The notes beneath the pieces were generated by a model. That model did no database searches, had not been told where the DNA came from, and worked only from the letters and a program-made list of their open reading frames with translations. 64,000 bases of DNA from Rhodococcus_F sp040656415 (GTDB lineage Bacteria; Actinomycetota; Actinomycetes; Mycobacteriales; Mycobacteriaceae). Both the position numbers and the translations under genes were made by a program. The stretch is from NCBI RefSeq assembly GCF_040656415.1, contig NZ_JBFAMC010000001.1:496001-560000 (forward strand), given 5' to 3'. Shown here in pieces: positions 58,692 to 64,000 of the stretch; position 1 is the first letter of the stretch, and every line of letters begins with the position of its first letter.

Positions 58692-59327
58692 GTGACAGCG
58701 CACCCGGGTTGGCCGCCGCGCCTAGGGCCACTACGCGTGAAAGGCGGCGTCGTCACCGTGCGCGCGGTCAGATTGCGCGACGCAGCGGCGTGGAGTCGTC
58801 TGCGCATCCGCGACAGGGCACATCTCGAGCCCTGGGAACCGACCGGGGAGGCGCCCTGGGAAGCACGTCACCACATCACCGGTTGGCCGGGTTTGTGCAA
58901 CAGTCTGCGCTCGGATGCACGGAAGGGGCTCATGCTGCCGATGGCCATAGAGCTCGACGGTAACTACTGCGGTCAGCTCACGATCGGAAACGTGGTACGT
59001 GGTGCGCTGCGGTCAGCCTGGATCGGCTACTGGGTGTCCAGCGAGGTCAATGGATTGGGCGTGGCCACAGGCGCCCTCGCCATGGGAGTGGATCACGCCT
59101 TCGGGCCCGTGGGGTTGCACCGTGTCGAGGCCACCGTCCGTCCGGAAAACCTGGCGAGCCGTGCAGTTCTGCGCAAAGTCGGCTTTCGTGAGGAGGGACT
59201 GCTCACTCGCTATCTCGACGTCGACGGAATGTGGCGTGATCACATCCTGGTCGCGATGACGGTCGAGGATGTAGCGGGCTCGGTTTCGGATTCGTTGGTG
59301 CGCAGCGGCCGGGCCCAGTGGGCGTGA
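58692..59327 (+). CDS. rimJ: RimJ-like GNAT acetyltransferase
   Basis: A 211-aa protein from GTG at 58692. 'VTVRAVRLRDAAAWSRLRIR', LEPWEPTGEAPWEARH, the acetyl-CoA region 'SAWIGYWVSSEVNGLGVATG' and 'HRVEATVRPENLASRAVLRK' then VGFREEGLLTRYLDVDGMW are the RimJ/Rv0995 signature. RimJ acetylates the N-terminus of ribosomal S5 in E. coli; the actinobacterial target is not established. It is in the galU-glp-glpR cluster. Confidence 0.9.
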   Translation: MTAHPGWPPRLGPLRVKGGVVTVRAVRLRDAAAWSRLRIRDRAHLEPWEPTGEAPWEARHHITGWPGLCNSLRSDARKGLMLPMAIELDGNYCGQLTIGNVVRGALRSAWIGYWVSSEVNGLGVATGALAMGVDHAFGPVGLHRVEATVRPENLASRAVLRKVGFREEGLLTRYLDVDGMWRDHILVAMTVEDVAGSVSDSLVRSGRAQWA

Positions 59328-59574
59328 CCGACACGATCAATGGACGAGCGTCCGTCTAGCGTTAGCCATCTGGCATTATCAAAGATCCCTGGCTGGGAAA
59401 CTTCGTGGGGGGGACCTACCGCCGACTCATTACCTCGAGCCTTACGTGTTACGCATGTGAAATATGAGTTTCATGAGATCGGCGAGTCTGCGAAGATGTG
59501 ACGGTTCGCGCGGTTAGCCTGTGTGGGGCAGCAGCGGTATCGATGCTGGTAGACGATTGGGAGGGGGTAGCCGT

Positions 59575-60315
59575 ATGCCGAATTCGTTTCTTTGGATCGG
59601 GCTCGTCGTCGTATGGCTCTTCGTTCTGGTCCCTATGCTGGTGAACAATCGCCCCCGGATTCGGCAGACCAGCGATGCCGCACTTGCCACTCGAGTGCTG
59701 TACCGCGGTGATCAGCGCCCCGTGCTTCGCGGACCTGCGGTTGGCCACCGGAGCGATCCGGACTGGCAAGCGGAACCGGACCACTTCGGCTACGACGCGG
59801 AGGACCTCGTGGACACTCACGCAGAGGAAGACGATTTCGCCGCCGAGCAGGACCTGTTCGACGATTACGTGCCTGTCCGTCGGGGTCGGGGCGGATTCGA
59901 TCCCGAGGCCGACGCGATCGCGCGTGAGGCCAGGTACGCGTTTCGTCAGCGGTTGGTTCTAGCCCTGGTGCTCGCAACGCTTGTGACTGCGGCACTCAGC
60001 CTGATCATCTCGCCAACGATGTGGTGGGCTTTCGCCGCTTGCTTGGTCACGCTCGTCGGGTACATGACCTATCTCCGTCGGCAGGTGCAGATCGAGCAGG
60101 AAGTCCGCCGTCGCAGGACGGAACGTCTAGCTCGTTCGCGTTCGGCCGGCGAGTTCAGAAGCGACGAGGAACTGGAGATGATCCCCGACCGGTTGCGTCG
60201 ACCGGGTGCTGTGGTCCTCGAAGTCGATGACGGTGATCCGGAATTCGACTACCTCGAGCACTTCGATGAGCAGCCGATGTATCAGACGACGTTGCGTCGC
60301 GCTGCGGGCGAGTAG
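59575..60315 (+). CDS. glpR: GlpR/SepX-like membrane division protein
   Basis: A 246-aa protein from the ATG at 59575 (GGGAGGGGGTAG upstream). It starts with one TM (FLWIGLVVVWLFVLVPMLVN), has a long acidic cytosolic loop (FDPEADAIARE before TM2), two further TM segments (LVLALVLATLVTAALSLIIS and MWWAFAACLVTLVGYMTYL), then a basic helix and an acidic tail with DDGDPEFDYLEHFDEQP. This matches GlpR of corynebacteria and SepX of Streptomyces in order and layout. It should bring Glp and FtsZ to the membrane. Homology is inferred from topology and neighbours. Confidence 0.8.
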   Translation: MPNSFLWIGLVVVWLFVLVPMLVNNRPRIRQTSDAALATRVLYRGDQRPVLRGPAVGHRSDPDWQAEPDHFGYDAEDLVDTHAEEDDFAAEQDLFDDYVPVRRGRGGFDPEADAIAREARYAFRQRLVLALVLATLVTAALSLIISPTMWWAFAACLVTLVGYMTYLRRQVQIEQEVRRRRTERLARSRSAGEFRSDEELEMIPDRLRRPGAVVLEVDDGDPEFDYLEHFDEQPMYQTTLRRAAGE

Positions 60316-60413
60316 CTGATCACGGGTCTCGAGAGGCTCTTCGGTTCGGGCAATTCGCTCCCTCTGTGGATGGCCTGCTAAAGTTTGCCGAGCGGTTCGC
60401 AGGATTCGCTCGC

Positions 60414-60489
60414 GGGGCTGTGGCGCAGTTGGTAGCGCGCTTCGTTCGCATCGAAGAGGTCAGGGGTTCGATTCCCCTCAGCTCCACCA
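60414..60489 (+). tRNA. tRNA-Ala (anticodon CGC)
   Basis: A 76-nt tRNA with encoded CCA (60487-60489). The acceptor stem holds G3:U70, the identity pair of tRNA-Ala. The anticodon stem CTTCG/CGAAG encloses TTCGCAT, so the anticodon is CGC (reads GCG). The T-arm is GGGG-TTCGATT-CCCC. A hairpin terminator follows 11 bases later. Confidence 0.95.
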
Positions 60490-60500
60490 GATCTGCACGA

Positions 60501-60532
60501 GGCTCCCTCTCCTTTTGGAGGGGGAGCCTTTT
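60501..60532 (+). terminator. tRNA terminator
   Basis: A 12-bp stem (60501-60512 with 60517-60528, one G:U pair, loop TTTT) is followed by TTTT. This is a standard intrinsic terminator. Confidence 0.88.
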
Positions 60533-60586
60533 GTGATGCGTGGTCTCACCGTGCCAGTGCGTGAGGGCGGATCACTTGGAGCGAGG

Positions 60587-61000
60587 TCAGCGGGAGTCGG
60601 GGGGGACTTCCGGCAAGCCCTCACTGGCGCGGAGCTTCTCGGCCATCCTGGTCAGCAGGCTCTGAGACTCTTCGGACAGGTCGAATGCGCGACTCGACAG
60701 CTTGCGTAGTTCGTAACCTTGGAGTTGGGAGAGAAGGTCGAGATCGTGGTCGACCTTTGCCGCGTAGATGTCATTGAAGAAGTAGTCGGGTTTCACTTTG
60801 AAGAAGCGCGCAAAGGCCGCGACTGTCTCGTCCGACGGATTGGTCCTCTGACCCGACCGAAGCTGGGAGATGTAGGGCTTCGAGATCTGGTAACCGTCTG
60901 CGATCAGTGCCGCCGCGACCTCGGCGTTGGTATGTGGTTTGCGCCCGGGAGGGTGGACGGTCTCGAAGAGCTTGTTCAACCGCGCAGCAAAATCTGCCAT
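60587..61000 (-). CDS. espR: EspR-like DNA-binding regulator
   Basis: A 137-aa protein from the ATG at 60998-61000. 'FAARLNKLFETVHPPGRKPH', then TNAEVAAALIADGYQISKPY, ISQLRSGQRTNPSDETVAAF and FFKVKPDYFFNDIYAAKVDH follow EspR (Rv3849) closely, including the HTH and the dimer helix; the C-terminus (RMAEKLRASEGL) matches too. EspR is a nucleoid-associated protein binding many wall and secretion genes, including ESX-1 in M. tuberculosis. The ribosome site is unclear; the message may be leaderless or the GGAAGGA 15-20 bases upstream may serve. Confidence 0.88.
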   Translation of the reverse strand: MADFAARLNKLFETVHPPGRKPHTNAEVAAALIADGYQISKPYISQLRSGQRTNPSDETVAAFARFFKVKPDYFFNDIYAAKVDHDLDLLSQLQGYELRKLSSRAFDLSEESQSLLTRMAEKLRASEGLPEVPPDSR

Positions 61001-61549
61001 TGTGAGCCGCTGGGTCCTTCCTCGTCGGCGTCTAATTCTGTGATCGATACCATACCACGCTGATAACCAATGGATAACTCGCAGATCTGCGCCCGGAAAG
61101 GCCTCAAGCTTGACTGGTCCGCGCGTTTGTATGCATGAGCCAGGGGCGCTGATCCATCGACGTACCAGTGGGGCGTAGAGCGAACTTTGATCCACTGTCA
61201 CAGTGTGTTCCGTCGACGGCGACCGGGGTGGGCGTGGACGACGAATTGGGCCGACGCGCCAGACTGCTGACGAGCGGGCGTCGAGGCGACGAGAGAATAG
61301 ATTGCTGAAAGTTAGCTATGCGTGAAACTGGAACGCGGAAATTTGGACCCGGCGACGCAATGGCGCAGTCCAGAGGCCTTGTGTTGCGTTGTGCATCGTA
61401 ACTGGCTTCGGTCGCTCGCTGCTCGTTCGGCTCAGCGAACAGAACTGTAGAAGCACGATGAACCGCACGGCTTGGGCCAGGTACCACAGCCGTCCCTGGA
61501 TCTGGATAATTCTGGTGCAGTCGGAGATGATTGATTAGTGATACACAGA
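61001..61549. other. Intergenic stretch, about 550 bases
   Basis: Between the espR-like start and a small ORF. It must hold the espR promoter (minus strand). A weak 46-codon GTG frame (61168-61308) and a CACTG-tca-CAGTG repeat near 61192-61205 were seen. Nothing else is supported. Confidence 0.4.
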
Positions 61550-61693
61550 ATGAGTGACGCCGAGCTCCGGAAGGCGATTCGAGTTCTGCGCGAGCGAGCC
61601 GATGATGCCCGCAAACGGGGCCAGGAGACTGACGCCAACGAAATCGAGAAGACGATTCGTACCTATCAGGAAGAAATGACCCAGCGGTTGTGA
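61550..61693 (+). CDS. Small charged helical protein (47 aa)
   Basis: An ATG at 61550 opens 47 codons to TGA (61691-61693). The product starts MSDAELRKAIRVLRERADDA and ends YQEEMTQRL; it is rich in Arg, Glu and Asp with heptad-like spacing, so it is a likely helical or coiled-coil protein. There is no clear Shine-Dalgarno. The frame has the third-position GC expected of real genes here. Routine callers may skip it for length. The role is unknown; it is co-directional with the SDR gene 130 bases later. Confidence 0.5.
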   Translation: MSDAELRKAIRVLRERADDARKRGQETDANEIEKTIRTYQEEMTQRL

Positions 61694-61823
61694 GCCATCA
61701 CCGTGGGTGCTGCTTCTCGTGCTGTCGGGAGCGAATTTTCCTCTATCGTTCGTGCGCGCAATCCTGCTGCGTGCGTAGACTTCCAGCCGACACGAATCGG
61801 TGAAGACGGGGGCTCGCACGACT

Positions 61824-62663
61824 ATGGCTATAAAGACGCTGGATGGCGCCAAGTGCCTGATCACCGGTGCCGCTAGTGGCATCGGGTATGCGACTGCTCT
61901 GGCGGCCGCGGCTGAGGGTGCCGAACTCTTTCTGACCGATATCAACGAGGTGGGGTTGGCGCTCGCGGTCGAAGAGGTGGGCAGTCGCGGCGGCACCGTG
62001 AGTTATTCTCGCGCGCTCGACGTGTCCGACTACGACGCAGTGACCGCATTTGCAGGGGAGATCCACGAGCAGTTCGGCAGTGTCGACGTCGTGATGAACG
62101 TTGCCGGCATCTCCGCGTGGGGGACGGTCGAGAACCTCGAACACCGGCACTGGAAGTCCATGGTGGACGTCAACTTGATGGGCCCGATCCACATCATCGA
62201 GAACTTCGTGCCTCCAATGGTTCGTGCGGGGCGCGGCGGCCATTTGGTCAATGTTTCCTCTGCCGCGGGTCTGTTGGCACTTCCCTGGCATGCGGCATAC
62301 AGTGCAAGCAAATTCGGACTTCGCGGGGTCTCCGAGGTTCTACGTTTCGACCTCAAACGGCACGGCATCGGGGTAAGCCTTGTGGTTCCCGGTGCTGTGA
62401 AGACCCCGCTTGTGGGAACTGTCGAGATCGCCGGTGTCGACCGAGAGGACCCACGTATCAAGAAGGCGGTCCGGCTCTTCGAGAAACGGGCGGTTACGCC
62501 CGAGAAGGTCGCGTCCTGCATTGTCGCCGGCATCAAGAAGGACCGGTACATGGTCTACACGTCGCCGGACATTCGATTCGGCTACTGGTGGGCCCGCAAG
62601 TTCGCACCCCCGTACGACTTCGTGATGCAGAAGGCCAACGATCAGTTCAGCAAGTTCCTCTAG
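61824..62663 (+). CDS. Short-chain dehydrogenase/reductase
   Basis: A 279-aa protein from the ATG at 61824. The Rossmann glycine motif is CLITGAASGIGYATAL, then NVAGISAW (NNAG position), Ser in NVSSAAGLLALP, and the catalytic YSASK. 'VSLVVPGAVKTPLVG' follows. The classical fold is NAD(P)-dependent. The C-terminal part 'IVAGIKKDRYMVYTSPDIRF' with an aromatic tail (FGYWWARKFAPPYDFVM) is typical of long-tailed SDRs acting on lipids or sterols in mycolata. The substrate is unknown. Confidence 0.9.
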   Translation: MAIKTLDGAKCLITGAASGIGYATALAAAAEGAELFLTDINEVGLALAVEEVGSRGGTVSYSRALDVSDYDAVTAFAGEIHEQFGSVDVVMNVAGISAWGTVENLEHRHWKSMVDVNLMGPIHIIENFVPPMVRAGRGGHLVNVSSAAGLLALPWHAAYSASKFGLRGVSEVLRFDLKRHGIGVSLVVPGAVKTPLVGTVEIAGVDREDPRIKKAVRLFEKRAVTPEKVASCIVAGIKKDRYMVYTSPDIRFGYWWARKFAPPYDFVMQKANDQFSKFL

Positions 62664-62666
62664 ACG

Positions 62667-64000
62667 TCAGACACCCCGCCGAACGGAGGGGGAGGCTTGC
62701 GGCAGCACCATCCCGTCAGTGAATCGGACGCCGTCGGTGCAGCGGCACTCCACCTGTCCGCCACCGAATTGTTCGGCATGGAGTCGTGCGTACAGTCCCC
62801 GGCGTGCAAGAAGTTCGGCATGGGTGCCGCTCTCGATGAGGGTGCCCTCGTCGATGACGAAGATCACATCGGCGTGCGCGATGGTGGAGAGTCGGTGTGC
62901 GATGGCGAGTGTGGTGCGTCCGCGCATCACCTCTGCAAGTGCCTTCTGAACGAGACGCTCTGAGACAGTGTCGAGGGCCGAGGTGGCTTCGTCGAGGATG
63001 AGCACCCGAGGGTTCTTCAGCAGCACTCGGGCGATGGCCAGTCGTTGCTTCTCACCTCCCGACAACCGGAATCCGCGCTCGCCGACCAGCGTGTCATAGC
63101 CGCTGTCGAACCCGAGGATTCGGTCGTGAATGTTGGCGGCCGTGGCTGCCTCGTGAAGTTCGGCATCAGTCGCGTCCGGCTTGGCGTAGCGCAGGTTGTC
63201 CGCGATCGATGCGTGCAGCAGGTAGGGATCCTGAGTCACCATCCCGACTGCTTCGGCGAGTGAGTTCATGGTCAGGTCCCGCACGTCGTAGCCGTCGACT
63301 CGGACGGCGCCGCTGTCCACTTCGTACAGGCGCGGAACCAGATAGCAGAGTGTCGTCTTGCCCGCACCGGACGGTCCGACGAAGGCCGCGAGCTGACCCG
63401 GTTCGATCGTCAAAGACGTGCCCGCGACAGCCCATCGGCGGCGTTGATGGTCAACCGGTTCGGCAACTGGGTCCACTGTGACCGGAAGGTGCGAGCCCGC
63501 GGTGATTCCCGCGCCGCGCATCCCGCCACCGCCGTGTCCGTGGCTTCCGTGTCCGAGGCTGCGCAGGGCCACGGGGTCGGGATCGGCTGTCGTCAGCCGT
63601 ACAGGCGGCGGGTATGCGAAGTACACGTCTTCCAACTCGACCCGCCCGGGTGAGTCCTGGGGGAGCGCTGTCGCGTTCGGGCGGTCGACGATCGCCGGTT
63701 GCAGGTCCAAATACTCGAAGATGCGGCGGAACAATGCCATCGACGTCTGGACGTCGAGAGTGACCCGCATCAGTGAGACCAGCGGTTGCAGCAACCTGGC
63801 CTGGAGGGTGGAGAATGCGACGAGGGTGCCTGCCGAGATCGAGGGGCCGGATCCATTGCTGATGAGGTAACCCGCCAGAAGATAGACGAGCGCGGGAGTG
63901 ATTGCCATGAACGCGCTGACAACGGCGAAGAAGCCCTGTCCTGTCATCGCCTGCCGCACCTGGAGTTCGGTCTGCCTCGCGTTTTCGGCCCGGTATCGGT
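62667..64000 (-). CDS. ABC exporter (fused permease-ATPase), N-terminus beyond window
   Basis: The minus strand frame stays open to the window edge (YRAENARQTELQVRQAMTG at the start of what is visible). The TM part has GFFAVVSAFMAITPALVYLL and 'TLVAFSTLQARLLQPLVSLM', the coupling region of type IV exporters. After an unusual Gly/His-rich insertion (around 63520-63560), the ATPase shows Walker A GPSGAGKTT, a Q-loop in GMVTQDPYLL, signature LSGGEKQRLAIARVLL, Walker B VLILDEATSALD and a His switch in TTLAIAHRLST. It is probably one half of a multidrug- or lipid-type exporter; the substrate is unknown. Confidence 0.9.
   Translation of the reverse strand, partial: RYRAENARQTELQVRQAMTGQGFFAVVSAFMAITPALVYLLAGYLISNGSGPSISAGTLVAFSTLQARLLQPLVSLMRVTLDVQTSMALFRRIFEYLDLQPAIVDRPNATALPQDSPGRVELEDVYFAYPPPVRLTTADPDPVALRSLGHGSHGHGGGGMRGAGITAGSHLPVTVDPVAEPVDHQRRRWAVAGTSLTIEPGQLAAFVGPSGAGKTTLCYLVPRLYEVDSGAVRVDGYDVRDLTMNSLAEAVGMVTQDPYLLHASIADNLRYAKPDATDAELHEAATAANIHDRILGFDSGYDTLVGERGFRLSGGEKQRLAIARVLLKNPRVLILDEATSALDTVSERLVQKALAEVMRGRTTLAIAHRLSTIAHADVIFVIDEGTLIESGTHAELLARRGLYARLHAEQFGGGQVECRCTDGVRFTDGMVLPQASPSVRRGV

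Noticed and set aside
61168..61308. 46-codon GTG frame upstream of the 47-aa gene
   Set aside because: No ribosome site, no recognisable pattern, Arg-rich; too weak to list as a gene.

Overview
The window is chromosomal DNA from a high-GC actinobacterium of the mycolic-acid group (Mycobacteriales), most likely Rhodococcus or a close relative. The reasons are gene order and gene content. Long stretches follow the Mycobacterium tuberculosis order: purA flanked by two divergent genes like Rv0358 and Rv0359; pgi, chorismate mutase, uvrD1, M23 peptidase, sucCD, Rv0954, perM (Rv0955), purN, purH, and an AAA ATPase/VWA pair (Rv0946c to Rv0959); and mprA, mprB, pepD, moaB2, then Rv0990c-like, ruc, 5-formyl-THF cyclo-ligase, galU, moeA/glp, rimJ and glpR/sepX (Rv0981 to Rv0996). 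Two MspA-family mycolic-membrane porins and an EspR-like DNA-binding protein agree with this. No species name can be proved from the sequence alone.

Layout. 1 to 4.8 kb: accessory regulation and efflux (a WYL regulator facing a pyridoxamine-oxidase-fold protein, and an HxlR regulator facing a DHA2 efflux pump coupled to a thioesterase-like gene). 4.8 to 8.1 kb: purA with its two divergent neighbours. 8.1 to 20.3 kb: mostly metabolic and accessory genes (MocR-type regulator, alpha-methylacyl-CoA racemase, MFS transporter, two overlapping type-B carboxylesterases with a gene-converted core, two flavin oxidoreductases around a decayed SDR gene, and an acyltransferase-like gene with an expanding intragenic repeat). 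20.3 to 39 kb: conserved core metabolism and DNA repair, interrupted by a scaffold gap at 35067-35076 that is preceded by artefact-like homopolymers. 39 to 47.5 kb: a small gene behind a leader-peptide attenuator, a repeat-flanked DUF559 gene, the MoxR/VWA pair, a DUF305 lipoprotein behind a copper-type (CsoR-like) palindrome, and an isolated zinc-free S18 gene. 47.7 to 52.4 kb: the MprAB envelope-stress two-component system with the HtrA protease PepD, moaB2 and an unannotated 75-codon frame. 52.4 to 60.5 kb: porins and the galU-glp-rimJ-glpR cell-envelope/division cluster ending in tRNA-Ala. 60.5 to 64 kb: an EspR-like regulator, a 47-aa frame, an SDR, and an ABC exporter cut by the window edge.

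How the genes work together. IMP synthesis and use (purN, purH, purA), the TCA step succinyl-CoA to succinate (sucCD), glycolysis (pgi), sugar-nucleotide supply (galU) and aromatic synthesis (chorismate mutase) form the metabolic core. PerM, Glp/GlpR, the M23 peptidase, MprAB-PepD and the porins are all concerned with the envelope and division. Many genes have a TANNNT box six or seven bases before the start codon, so leaderless transcripts appear common here.

The most unusual items are: (1) a 32-codon leader ORF whose stop lies inside an antiterminator hairpin that competes with a U-tailed terminator (39339-39497, minus strand); (2) a 75-codon frame after moaB2 whose only plausible start is ATT; (3) the DUF559 gene bracketed by related GAATGCGCA repeats; (4) the DUF305 gene behind a TACCCC/GGGGTA palindrome.
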